Source of the DNA: Rhodopirellula sp.
GTDB lineage: Bacteria; Planctomycetota; Planctomycetia; Pirellulales; Pirellulaceae
Length of the DNA stretch: 39,490 bases
Reading direction: 5' to 3'
Assembly: GCA_002689655.1 (NCBI GenBank)
Contig: NZHC01000027.1
Location: 1-39,490 of the forward strand
Part shown: in pieces, positions 16,232-24,744 of the stretch
Numbering within the stretch: the stretch's first letter is position 1
Layout: every line of letters starts with the position of its first letter
Program-made: the position numbers and the translations under genes
The notes under the pieces: generated by a model
The model's input: only the letters and a program-made list of their open reading frames with translations
Databases searched by the model: none
What the model was told of the DNA's origin: nothing

Positions 16232-17083
16232 TCAGCACTCCCATGTTCCGCTGAATACTTCACTCGCGGGCCCGGTCATCATGACGTGGTTATCGGTTTC
16301 GTTCCATTCAAGCACAAGGTCACCCCCGAGTAGATGGTTCGTGATTCGTCGCTCGGTTCGATTCGTCAATACGCCAGCAACGCACGCAGCTGAGGCACCG
16401 GTGCCGCAGGCCCATGTTTCTCCCGAGCCACGCTCCCAAGTCCGCTGACGCACTTCGGTTGTCGATATAACTTCTACAAACTCGATGTTGGTTCGGTTCG
16501 GGAACCGTGGATCACACTCAATCTGAGGGCCGATATCAAGAACAACGTCATCGCTTGCGTCATCCAGAAAGACAATGCAGTGCGGGTTGCCCATCGAAAC
16601 ACAGGTCGCTTTGAAGGGTCGCCCTGCGAATTCAACTTCCAGATCGATCACGTGACCAGCATTCAAGAGCGTGGTAGGGATTTTGGGAGCCTCCAGCTCA
16701 GGAGTTCCCATATCGACGGTGACCTGCGAAACCTTCTGATCGGATCCCAAATGGAGGTCGATTGCAAGAATCCCGGCACCTGTCTCAATCGTAAGCGTGG
16801 GTTTCCGAGCGATGCCATGATCATGTACGTATTTGGCAACACAACGGATACCGTTACCACACATCTCCGACTCGCTGCCATCCGCATTGAACATTTGCAT
16901 GCGTGCGTCAGCGATCTCGCTTGGATGAATCAGAATTAACCCGTCTGCGCCAACGCCAAAATGGCGATGGGAGATTTTGCGTGCCAGTTCAGAAGGCTTG
17001 TCTGGTGCCTTGTGGGTGAAACAATCTACGTATACGTAGTCATTGCCTGTCCCGTGCATTTTTGTGAATCTCATGCCGCCCAT
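16232..17083 (-). CDS. dapF: Diaminopimelate epimerase
   Basis: DapF interconverts LL- and meso-diaminopimelate, giving the precursor of lysine and of peptidoglycan cross-links. It has the two catalytic cysteines in the expected places: Cys75 in [18 protein letters not shown] and Cys226 in [14 protein letters not shown]-terminal [12 protein letters not shown] and GADGLILI are also typical. The product has 283 residues from the ATG at 17083. That start has AAGG close upstream, and an in-frame ATG three codons later (17074) is equally possible. The longer upstream frame is not conserved-looking. Its presence implies a DAP pathway, consistent with planctomycetes having peptidoglycan. It is divergent from apt. 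Confidence 0.96.
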   Translation of the reverse strand: MGGMRFTKMHGTGNDYVYVDCFTHKAPDKPSELARKISHRHFGVGADGLILIHPSEIADARMQMFNADGSESEMCGNGIRCVAKYVHDHGIARKPTLTIETGAGILAIDLHLGSDQKVSQVTVDMGTPELEAPKIPTTLLNAGHVIDLEVEFAGRPFKATCVSMGNPHCIVFLDDASDDVVLDIGPQIECDPRFPNRTNIEFVEVISTTEVRQRTWERGSGETWACGTGASAACVAGVLTNRTERRITNHLLGGDLVLEWNETDNHVMMTGPASEVFSGTWEC

Positions 17084-17624
17084 GTTACCTTGATTTACGA
17101 TGCGCGGGAACCAAACTTCACAGGGCAAGTGTGTGGAGTTTCGAACCGAAGGTGGCCATGCCTGAGGCGTGGGCACCTTTTCTAGTGGTTGGTGAACAAA
17201 ACGCGATGCGTGAGGGTTGTGCAAGGATACTGATACTACTTCGCGTAGGGATGGCTGGGACTCAAAGTCATTGGGTTGTCATTATCGATGGTTTGGTGCG
17301 AATATCATCCCGGGTCGGGACCCGCTTTGACCCGGGTCGGGACCCGCTTTGACGAGGATCCGCCCCGCGTCAATTTGGTGAATTTCGATTCCAGGTTGCT
17401 GTACCACTTTGCTCCGTTGGGAAATTGAAGGAGCAGCACAATGGTTTAACTCCTGTGCATCGGATTCGTTCGCAAGATAGGTTTCCTTGCGAGTCCAAAT
17501 GCCAGGTTTGGGCTGTTTTGGTGGTTGACCGCTACTTCCCTGATTGGGTCGTGTACTCTACTGTTTGTACTTCGCATGAGCGAGTTTATTCCGCTTTCCA
17601 CTGTTGAATGCAGCGAAGGTATCC
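17084..17624. other. Divergent intergenic region dapF / apt
   Basis: The region has a 22-bp direct repeat with an internal palindrome (17309-17352). A weak TTGACC box lies at 17525-17530 but no well-spaced -10 accompanies it. No gene is seen. Confidence 0.5.
17309..17352. repeat. 22-bp tandem duplication with internal hairpin
   Basis: Two exact copies of a 22-base unit are adjacent (17309-17330 and 17331-17352). Each contains CGGGTC-GG-GACCCG, a perfect 6-bp dyad, followed by CTTTGA. The repeat lies about 225 bases upstream of dapF and 270 bases upstream of apt. Confidence 0.93.
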
Positions 17625-18149
17625 ATGGTTGATTTGAAGAAATACGTCCGTGATGTGCCGGATTATCCCAAGCCAGGAATCCTGTTTCGTGACATTACAC
17701 CTTTGTTAGCAGACGCAGCGGCGTTGGAAACAGCGACGGAAGCCTTGGCAGAGTTGTTTGCGGGAGAGGAAATTGATGTGCTTGCTGCTGCAGAAGCACG
17801 TGGCTTCATATTTGCGGCCCCTTTGGCATTGCGATTGGGCGTCGGGTTTGTGCCGATTCGCAAGCCAGGCAAATTGCCTTACGACTCGCATCGTTATGCC
17901 TATGATCTGGAATACGGCAGTGATGAGTTGCAGATCCATACAGATGGAGTGCAGAAGGGGCAACGCGTTCTACTGATCGATGATCTGCTTGCGACCGGGG
18001 GAACCATGGAAGCGTGTTGCCGGCTATTGGAAAAGGCGGGAGCAGAGATTGTTGGATGTGCGTTTCTGATTCATCTCGTTGCTCTGGCTGGCGAGCGTAA
18101 GATGGAACCCTATCGGTGTCGATCGGTCTTGAGTTACAGCGGCGAGTGA
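17625..18149 (+). CDS. apt: Adenine phosphoribosyltransferase
   Basis: Apt salvages adenine by coupling it to PRPP to make AMP, in the cytosol. The 174-residue protein has the typical opening of the family (DVPDYPKPGILFRDITPLL), the EARGFIFAAPLA loop, the IRKPGKLP flap and the PRPP-binding loop VLLIDDLLATGGT at residues 115-127. A TTG seven codons upstream could open the frame, but GAAGG at 17615-17619, five bases before the ATG at 17625, settles the start. It converges with the potassium channel gene. Confidence 0.96.
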   Translation: MVDLKKYVRDVPDYPKPGILFRDITPLLADAAALETATEALAELFAGEEIDVLAAAEARGFIFAAPLALRLGVGFVPIRKPGKLPYDSHRYAYDLEYGSDELQIHTDGVQKGQRVLLIDDLLATGGTMEACCRLLEKAGAEIVGCAFLIHLVALAGERKMEPYRCRSVLSYSGE

Positions 18150-18217
18150 GTCTCGTTGCAATTGCTATGTGCGTTGTTTGCCTAGCTAACGCTTGACGAC
18201 GAGAGCACCCTAAGTAA

Positions 18218-18243
18218 GTAGCGGCGTTTGTCAGAGCCGCTAC
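18218..18243. other. Inverted repeat between apt and the potassium channel gene
   Basis: GTAGCGGC (18218-18225) and GCCGCTAC (18236-18243) form a perfect 8-bp stem with a 10-base loop in the convergent gap. There is no adjacent T-run, so it is only a weak candidate for a bidirectional terminator. Confidence 0.45.
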
Positions 18244-18381
18244 CGACGGTCAGGCTGGCGTCGTGCTGTTCTCGCGGCCTTCTGATCATGTCTGCAGGTG
18301 GTTCAGCGACAGCGGATCGGTGGGTTTACAAGCCTTGATTCGCTCGTCGATTAAAGGGTTTCCTGGAGCATCTGGGGGCAA

Positions 18382-19653
18382 TTAAGCTGCGAATCGCTTT
18401 CCGCAGCGGTAGCAGTATTCAGCATCTTCACGCTGACCCAGAGCGTTGCATTGATCGCAGGGAGGGGCTTGTTCGTTTGCCCGTTGATGCTGCTGGATGA
18501 ATTCCGCACTCACGAATGTGGATGGCACAATGATCAAACTGTAACCTAGCAAAATCAGTAAAGCTGAGATGACTTTGCCAACGGCGGTTTTGGGGACAAC
18601 GTCTCCGTAGCCTACCGTGGTCATCGTGACGATTGCCCAGTACATTGCCTGGGGGATGGATGTGAACTGGCTTTCTGGTCGATTGGCAATTTCGCGAATC
18701 GAGGTTACGACATCGAGCTGCTGCTGGAATTGCGTCTTGCTTTTGCTGGATGTCGCCGTCTCAACTTTATCCTGCAGTTTGTCAACCACCTCATTTAGGT
18801 CGACCGCCCCCACCATCTTCAGAATGGCATCTGGGCCGGTGTCAGCCAAAAAGGCGTTGTCGTTGTATTCATCCTGAGCCGCCAGGTATTCGGATGGCGT
18901 AAGCAGTTTGTTGAGCGGCAGCGGAGTCGTGCCGCGATCCAGAACAACGTATTCATCCTGGTCAATGATCTTTTCGATTGATACAGCATCGATGTTCAAG
19001 ACGAGTGCCAGGTCGTTGACGGGTTCGTCCATGATTCCTTGCGAGTAGGTCTCAATGTGGTACATCAGTGTGCCACTGATGGTCACTGCTACGAGAACCA
19101 CGGCGACGAACACGATGATCTTGTCACGTACTTTCCAAATCGCCGAAGCAAGTTCGTCAGCCTCGTTCATCATCCGCCAGAGCTTAAGCACACGGAAAAC
19201 CCGGAGCAGTCGCACGCTTCGGATGATCACGAAGGAACGTGATGAGGTTCCGATGAAGTAAGTGACGTAGGAGGGCATGATGCTCAGTAGGTCAATCAAC
19301 CCCCAAAAGCTAAAGACGTAACTGAGCGGCCTGCGCACGCAATACAGTCTCAGCACGTACTCAATGGTGAACAGGATCGTCAAAATCCATTCCGCGATGT
19401 CGAAATATTTGAGAAGCTGCGGTTGTTGAGTGATGCCGGGAACGGTTTGCAATGACTCGATCGTAATGCTGGCTAGAATTGCGACCAGCAAGCCGATGTC
19501 AAAACCACGCCCCGCGGAGGTCTCTGCCTCAAAAATAATGTCGTAAATACCACTACGGACATTCGTTCCCTCTGGTCGAAGACTTTCGCGGCGGCGTTGA
19601 GTGCGATCTGGATTCGGTGACATCGGGTTGTGATCGTTTGTAAGCGAAGCCAT
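18382..19653 (-). CDS. Voltage-gated-type potassium channel with long S5-pore insertion and zinc ribbon
   Basis: The product (423 residues) is a six-helix Kv-like channel in the cytoplasmic membrane. S1 (GLLVAILASITIESL), S2 (WILTILFTIEYVLRLY), S3 (FWGLIDLLSIMPSYV), S4 with regularly spaced Arg (IIRSVRLLRVFRVLKLWR), S5 (IVFVAVVLVAVTISGTLMYHIE) and the filter TMTTVGYGDVVP (TVGYG at 346-350) are all clear. Between S5 and the pore helix (FTSIPQAMYWAIV) lies an insertion of about 128 residues, where relatives have roughly ten. It faces the periplasm. The C-terminus has a CxxC...CxxC zinc ribbon (CDQCNALG, CYRCG). The frame extends 70 codons upstream without conserved features; the ATG at 19653 or another at 19623 is more likely. 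Confidence 0.88.
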   Translation of the reverse strand: MASLTNDHNPMSPNPDRTQRRRESLRPEGTNVRSGIYDIIFEAETSAGRGFDIGLLVAILASITIESLQTVPGITQQPQLLKYFDIAEWILTILFTIEYVLRLYCVRRPLSYVFSFWGLIDLLSIMPSYVTYFIGTSSRSFVIIRSVRLLRVFRVLKLWRMMNEADELASAIWKVRDKIIVFVAVVLVAVTISGTLMYHIETYSQGIMDEPVNDLALVLNIDAVSIEKIIDQDEYVVLDRGTTPLPLNKLLTPSEYLAAQDEYNDNAFLADTGPDAILKMVGAVDLNEVVDKLQDKVETATSSKSKTQFQQQLDVVTSIREIANRPESQFTSIPQAMYWAIVTMTTVGYGDVVPKTAVGKVISALLILLGYSLIIVPSTFVSAEFIQQHQRANEQAPPCDQCNALGQREDAEYCYRCGKRFAA

Positions 19654-20934
19654 ATGGCTAATGAAGTGTTTCTTGATAAAGCCGAAGTCCCTGGTCGGGA
19701 TTGTAAGCGGCGCTGGAGAGGAAAGGTCAGAGACTGCTGCGGAGGTGCTTCGATCCACGGTAACTTTGATTGTTACGCAAGAGTTGAGTTGACCGCAGGT
19801 GAACCAGCTCCGAGGATTAACCTTCGATCTTACAACGATACTCCATTCGCCTTCCATAGACATCCTCTAAAAACGAATAGCAGCCATACATCGTGTCAAA
19901 ATGGTGGGATTGGTGGAGCTCGAAGAAGGTTGCAAGGCAGCACCAGGGCGGGCTAGTTGCCGCTGAAGCCCTTGTTGCCTGCAGGGTGCACCGATGGGAG
20001 ATCAGAGCTTGGTGCCATTGCGAGAAACCCGAGAGTCAGTGCCTCTTGCGATACAAGTAGTGATCCCCAAGCGGTAATTCGGCTAGAGTGGTTTCAGCGA
20101 ACTGGTAGCCTCATCCGCCGTTGGAACGCAATCGGAAGCAACGAGATGCCATGGTGCTCTTTTCACAGTGGAGGCCTGCCCAGCCTTAGCTAAGTTCCAG
20201 TTCCGTTCTAAGGAATAAGGGATGTAGGGCAACGGTGGAGGACGCCGGTGACGATGTGTTTTGGCCTGAGCGAGTATCCAAAGGCAATGTTTGTCCCTCT
20301 GTGTTAAGCCTGGCTTCTATTTGCCGCCGATACTGGACTTTTGCTTTCATCGGGTTCGACTTTGGAAGTCGGCCCGGTAGCTTCGATTGTTCTGGTGATG
20401 ACGTGAAGAATGGTCGGTTCGATTGGGTTCCAGTGCCGTCACCAGTCCGTTCGCAAAGTCGTGTTGCCTCCAGACGCATGCTGACCAGTCAGAAACTTTG
20501 AATGGAGGTGTCCGTTCAGCGACATGGGGGTGCGGGATGGATGAAATTGAATGCTGCCCTGTTGGGAGGATCTTACCCGTATGTCACGTTTTGCATCTAT
20601 CCATTTATTGATGAGCCAAAATTGCAGTGTGCCGCTACCTCATCATGAAGGGATTACCAGAGAGTTCCCAGTGGTTTCGGTTGACGCATCAGTTGCGTCC
20701 ATAGCTGTTCACCGGGATCATCTGCTGCTGTGGCAGATAGCAACGTTGAAATAGCAAGAGTTCTGGCAGATTCGTGATTAACGCGTTAAATCACTCCGGT
20801 TGGGTGCCGGAGGTGAAATTGTGAGGTAGGGTTTGATGGACTGTTTGCATGATCCGGCTTGGGCGGGCCGCGGGCGCGTTCATTGCGGCTCGCGAGAGAA
20901 CGCGGCGAACGCGTCAGAGGGATTGACTGACAGA
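19654..20934. other. 1.28-kb region without a recognisable gene
   Basis: No frame in this stretch has family motifs, a credible ribosome binding site or a protein-like composition; the longest frames (about 80-110 codons) overlap one another on different strands. I looked for RNase P RNA, tmRNA and signal recognition particle RNA hallmarks and saw none. A near-palindrome stands at 20775-20795. The region may hold decayed sequence or an unrecognised RNA. Confidence 0.5.
20778..20815. promoter_or_regulatory. Palindrome and hairpin upstream of the PilZ-like gene
   Basis: TTAACGCGTTAA (20778-20789) is a perfect 12-bp palindrome, extended by GTGAT and ATCAC arms with a one-base offset. A second stem, TCCGG/CCGGA around TTGGGTG, follows at once. 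Together they could be an operator or leader structure for the downstream gene. This is inference only. Confidence 0.3.
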
Positions 20935-21441
20935 ATGACGAAAACCCATGAAACACGCTTTTATCGCTGCGCTGTGCATGAGGATAATGCCGAGGCGGTG
21001 TTATGCAATCGTCGGCGTCGGCTGGATGCTCGCGTGCAGGAGATTTCGATTGATGGATTCACGGTGTTGCTCCGCCGTCAAGACGCAGAACGTCTTACCG
21101 CCGGGCGTCCTTGGCGTCTCGAGTACAGTGGTGCAACCGTGGAAGTCGACGGTGAGTGGTTTCGTGATTCACCGGATGGGAATGTTCAGATAGGATTACG
21201 AAGACTCCGCGATTTGACCAAACTCGATTCAACATCCGGGTCTGTTTTATCACGAAGGAGACCAACCTCCGTTCGTGAATCTGGACACTCTGGTTTGATC
21301 TTTAGCGGCTTGCTGCTGACTGTCTTCCTCATCCTCGCCATGCCAGGGGTCGGTGATGCACTGGGGACTGCCCCCAGGATCGAATCTGCCATCCTGTCGA
21401 TATGGTCAGCATTAGGCAATCTGATCCGAGGGATCAAATGA
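20935..21441 (+). CDS. PilZ-like protein with C-terminal membrane anchor
   Basis: The 168-residue product has an N-terminal beta-rich domain resembling PilZ: a basic RRRR/DAR cluster fitting RxxxR, then VQEISIDGFTVLL, where SxxG is kept but the usual D/N before it is Glu, and the closing strand GNVQIGLRRLRDL. A linker rich in Ser and Arg leads to a transmembrane helix (LIFSGLLLTVFLILAMPGV) near residues 118-137. If PilZ, it would sense cyclic di-GMP at the membrane, but the match is weak. The frame extends 34 codons upstream without sense; the ATG at 20935 has a GAGGGA-like box some 15 bases upstream. It converges with cmk, 31 bases apart. Confidence 0.55.
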   Translation: MTKTHETRFYRCAVHEDNAEAVLCNRRRRLDARVQEISIDGFTVLLRRQDAERLTAGRPWRLEYSGATVEVDGEWFRDSPDGNVQIGLRRLRDLTKLDSTSGSVLSRRRPTSVRESGHSGLIFSGLLLTVFLILAMPGVGDALGTAPRIESAILSIWSALGNLIRGIK

Positions 21442-21472
21442 GGAAAAATAACAATGGAATGAAGGTGGCAGC

Positions 21473-22150
21473 TTAATGCTCGGACGCCTCGGGTTGTAAG
21501 CTTTGCATCTTTTTTCGCACGGTGTCGAGCATCATTTCGACGACAGTTTCGAACGTGAGGCCGTCACTGTGAATGATAACTGCGTCGTCGGCAGGCCTTA
21601 ATGTACCCCGAGGCCGCCCTCGATCCTCGGCATCACGACGATTCTGTGCTTCGAGAATCTGTTCGAGGGGGATCGGACGCCCTAGGTCAGCAAGCTGTTG
21701 GTGACGGCGTTTGGCTCGTTCAGCAGGCGATGCGGTCAAGAAAAGTTTGCATTCAGCGTGAGGAAATACATCAGTGCCCTGATCCCGGCCTTCTGTGACA
21801 ATGTTCTGACATTCGGCAATACGTCGCTGTTGATCCGACAGTGATTCTCGGATCTCTGGGATATCGGCGATGTGCTTAATGGAATCCGTCACTATCGGGG
21901 AACGTATTTCCTGCGTCACGTCGTCCCGATCCAGTAGCAGTCGGGTGTCTTGCCATTCAATGGTGGCTCTCTGGGCGTGGGAAATTAAAAGTGCTGTGTC
22001 AGCAAAGTCAATCTGTTTTCGGATGGCCCCCAGAGTGACCGCCCGATACATGGCACCGGTGTCGAGAAAATGAAAACCGAGTGTATCTGCAAGTTGCCTC
22101 GCGATCGTACTTTTGCCAGCGCCCGCTGGTCCATCGATGGTCACAATCAT
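21473..22150 (-). CDS. cmk: Cytidylate kinase
   Basis: Cmk phosphorylates CMP and dCMP with ATP, feeding pyrimidine nucleotides to RNA, DNA and lipid synthesis. The 225-residue protein has the P-loop GPAGAGKST at 7-15, the FLDTGAMYRAVT nucleotide-binding segment, VTEGRDQGTDVFPHAECKLFL and the lid RRHQQLADLG, then QNRRDAEDRGR. The second GRD block normally reads GRDxGT, and it is kept. Its start codon overlaps the stop of the transglutaminase gene (ATGA), so it is translationally coupled to an operon with an otherwise different theme. It is probably the only CMP kinase visible here. Confidence 0.96.
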   Translation of the reverse strand: MIVTIDGPAGAGKSTIARQLADTLGFHFLDTGAMYRAVTLGAIRKQIDFADTALLISHAQRATIEWQDTRLLLDRDDVTQEIRSPIVTDSIKHIADIPEIRESLSDQQRRIAECQNIVTEGRDQGTDVFPHAECKLFLTASPAERAKRRHQQLADLGRPIPLEQILEAQNRRDAEDRGRPRGTLRPADDAVIIHSDGLTFETVVEMMLDTVRKKMQSLQPEASEH

Positions 22151-24744
22151 TTTGTTGGCTTGGATCGAGAAGATTCCTGGATCAATTCGTCGATGTTCTT
22201 TGACAGGTCTCGCAATGCCTGGTCAATCGACTCCCGTGTGGCAGGAGCATCCACGATCTTCGTACTTGTATCAAGATGGGGAGAGCGGATTTCCTCAGCA
22301 GAGAACGCGTTGCGAAACCTCTTCAAGTAAAATTGCTGCGTCAAGAACGTCAGTGTTTCGTTAATGTTCCCCGTTTGTTGGCTTGTTCCCGATGCAAATG
22401 GTCGTGCGTCAAACTCAGCCAACACTTCAGCCGGAGTTTGTGCTGCACCACGACTGATGCCGATACGCAACAGTTGGTCGAGCGTGCGAGCGTAAAAGTC
22501 AATTGAGGGACGCATGATTTTGCGTTCTCGTTGACGTTGCATGCGGCGTTTAATCCATTTGGGCACGGGCGCTCGGAATAAAATAACGGCGATCAAGGTA
22601 AGGATGAAACCGAAGATGGCGGCAGGCACTGAAAAAATGCTCGTGTTTCTGCCTTTGTCAGACAGCAGAGTTCCATTTCGCAATTTTTGCATGGTAGTAC
22701 TGAGCCATGACACAAATTTGTCGTAGGAACTGTTCATGGGCGCGATGCCTCGCCCCATGAGCGACGTTTCCTGACGGCTTCGATCCATATCGACTACATA
22801 GTCATCCCAAACATTTTGCGCTACGTCGAGAACCTGCGTGACTCGGCTAGGTTGATTGGAGAGGGCGCTGACCGACGGCGTTGGATCGAGCCGAAGCCAA
22901 TATTGCTTGGACGACGGTTGTCCAAAAACATTACGATTTGGATCCAATTCCCCACGATCAAGAAGAGCCTCGACCCATGCATGCGCGTGAAGTTGTCGGG
23001 CCACATACTGGTGCGAGATATCGTTGTACTCGTCGGTCTTGTACCCTACAACAATCCGGGATGGAATACCTTGGCTGCGTAGCATCATGGCCAGGGCAGC
23101 AGCGAAGTATTGACAGTGCCCTCGCTTGTCTACAGAAAGGAACTGCTCGAGGGGATCCAGCCCGGGAACGGATTCGGCATTCAAATCAAGCGTGTATGAA
23201 AAGTCTGTTGACGTTGCGAGATAACGCTCGAGTGATTTCGCGAGCTCGTAATCGCTGGGAGGGGTGTTTGCATCTGTGCTGGCAAAGGGCTTTGACAGCA
23301 CAGCCGCACTTGGGATTGCGTCAATGTCGTACTCGTGAAGAATTGCCTCGTAATCTTCAATCTGGCTTTCTTTTAGCAGCACGTCTGTCGACGTGCTGCT
23401 CGTTCGCATGGGTTGTAAGGCCGAGTCGCCGACGGCAAATCGTGCCAGCAAATCCGTCTGCAACCCGTCTTTGAAAGTATGGCTTGCGAATTTGTAACGA
23501 ATGCGTGGATACTGCTTGAGTATGGCCTCGGACTTTCTGACCAAGGTCCAGCGGTCAGGTAAATGTGCAACTTTCTGGTTGAACCCGACGCGGTGATAAG
23601 GCGCGGGAGCGAACAGCGATGGCGATCGCATATCACTGCAGGTCACATCAAAATCGGTAACGTCGTAAAAGTTGGTTTCGGAGGCTCTGGTGGGACTTGC
23701 TTCGGGAGGAAGCGGTTGACCTCTGGATAAACGGCCCATGGGTACTGCGGACCAGTACGCTGAATTAACACCGCGGCGACTGGGCAGCACGTCGTAACGC
23801 TCCAAAACTCTTCCGCGAAAGTACAAATCGCCAACAATCTTGTACGGCTTGCCGGTTCTGCGGTCCGTGATTTTCGCTCGCAAAGCAATTGCTGGGTTTT
23901 GTTGCATTTTGCCAATCTGTTTCAGGTTCACTTGGTCATTGAACCCAACCAAGGCGTTCCCGCGGCTGGTTTCTCGAGAAGCATTGGTGGTACGCGGTAA
24001 AAGGTAAAAAAATACTGCGGCCAACAAAATCACTGACGGCCCAACACTCAGGATAGCCAAGGTGGGCATGCGTCCCGCGGCATCTGCCAATGACTGTGCG
24101 GCGTCATGCGATGTAACCGTGATGCTCGGTTCAGGTACAAAGGCTTTTTTTCCACTGGGAGGCGATGTTTCAGGATTCAGACCGTCAAGACTGCTGAGAC
24201 CTTCAGATGCTGAGACGACGGCCAACAGCGAGAGTGCAAAGGCGGCAGTCAAGCAGAGCGGAACCATCAGGATCCCAAAACCAATGGTGTTCCCAAACAC
24301 GGCAGCCACCACCAAATCGAGGAGGCAGAAAACCCCTAATTGTTCAAAGATACGCCGGTTCTTTTTTTGCAGCATTAGAATTGCTTGCACCAATACCAGC
24401 AGTTCGGCAACAGCTGCCAAGGTCGTATCGGAATTGCCTGCAACTCCGTCGTTGGGCGATTTGAGCGGCATCAGGATGTCGCTGGTGCAGTAGACAGCTG
24501 TTACCGCCATGGCTGCGTAGGCGATGATCGGTGGCAGTGAGAACAACCGTAGCCAATCAACGAAAATATATCCAAAGATTGCGAAAAAAATTGCGATCAC
24601 GGGTGTTGTTTGGTGCTCACCGGATAACAACAGCACCAAACCGCCCAAGCCTGTTAACACGGCAAAGTAAAGCTTCAGCCGTTCGTAAATCTTGTAATTG
24701 ACGTTTTGGGATTCTCCCTCCGGTAACGATGCTTTTCCGCTCAT
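22147..24744 (-). CDS. TgpA-like membrane transglutaminase (DUF3488/transglutaminase)
   Basis: This 865-residue inner-membrane protein has several N-terminal membrane helices (for example LYFAVLTGLGGLVLLLSG and IIAYAAMAVTAVYC), a long periplasmic part, a transglutaminase-like domain, a further helix (AIFGFILTLIAVILF) near 740 and a cytosolic DUF4129-like tail. The catalytic triad of the papain-like fold is complete: Cys544 in DKRGHCQYFAAALAMML, His in RQLHAHAWVEALLD and Asp in YWLRLDPTP. Pseudomonas TgpA, an essential-type relative, defines the family, though its substrate is unclear. It overlaps the DUF58 gene upstream and cmk downstream by ATGA, and belongs to the MoxR operon. Confidence 0.9.
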   Translation of the reverse strand: MSGKASLPEGESQNVNYKIYERLKLYFAVLTGLGGLVLLLSGEHQTTPVIAIFFAIFGYIFVDWLRLFSLPPIIAYAAMAVTAVYCTSDILMPLKSPNDGVAGNSDTTLAAVAELLVLVQAILMLQKKNRRIFEQLGVFCLLDLVVAAVFGNTIGFGILMVPLCLTAAFALSLLAVVSASEGLSSLDGLNPETSPPSGKKAFVPEPSITVTSHDAAQSLADAAGRMPTLAILSVGPSVILLAAVFFYLLPRTTNASRETSRGNALVGFNDQVNLKQIGKMQQNPAIALRAKITDRRTGKPYKIVGDLYFRGRVLERYDVLPSRRGVNSAYWSAVPMGRLSRGQPLPPEASPTRASETNFYDVTDFDVTCSDMRSPSLFAPAPYHRVGFNQKVAHLPDRWTLVRKSEAILKQYPRIRYKFASHTFKDGLQTDLLARFAVGDSALQPMRTSSTSTDVLLKESQIEDYEAILHEYDIDAIPSAAVLSKPFASTDANTPPSDYELAKSLERYLATSTDFSYTLDLNAESVPGLDPLEQFLSVDKRGHCQYFAAALAMMLRSQGIPSRIVVGYKTDEYNDISHQYVARQLHAHAWVEALLDRGELDPNRNVFGQPSSKQYWLRLDPTPSVSALSNQPSRVTQVLDVAQNVWDDYVVDMDRSRQETSLMGRGIAPMNSSYDKFVSWLSTTMQKLRNGTLLSDKGRNTSIFSVPAAIFGFILTLIAVILFRAPVPKWIKRRMQRQRERKIMRPSIDFYARTLDQLLRIGISRGAAQTPAEVLAEFDARPFASGTSQQTGNINETLTFLTQQFYLKRFRNAFSAEEIRSPHLDTSTKIVDAPATRESIDQALRDLSKNIDELIQESSRSKPTK

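Noticed and set aside
19654-20934. RNase P RNA, tmRNA or SRP RNA in the gene-free region
   Set aside because: None of the conserved core sequences of these RNAs was found on either strand by eye.
22881-23474. 197-codon plus-strand frame
   Set aside because: It is antisense to the transglutaminase gene, which has a full catalytic triad and family structure.
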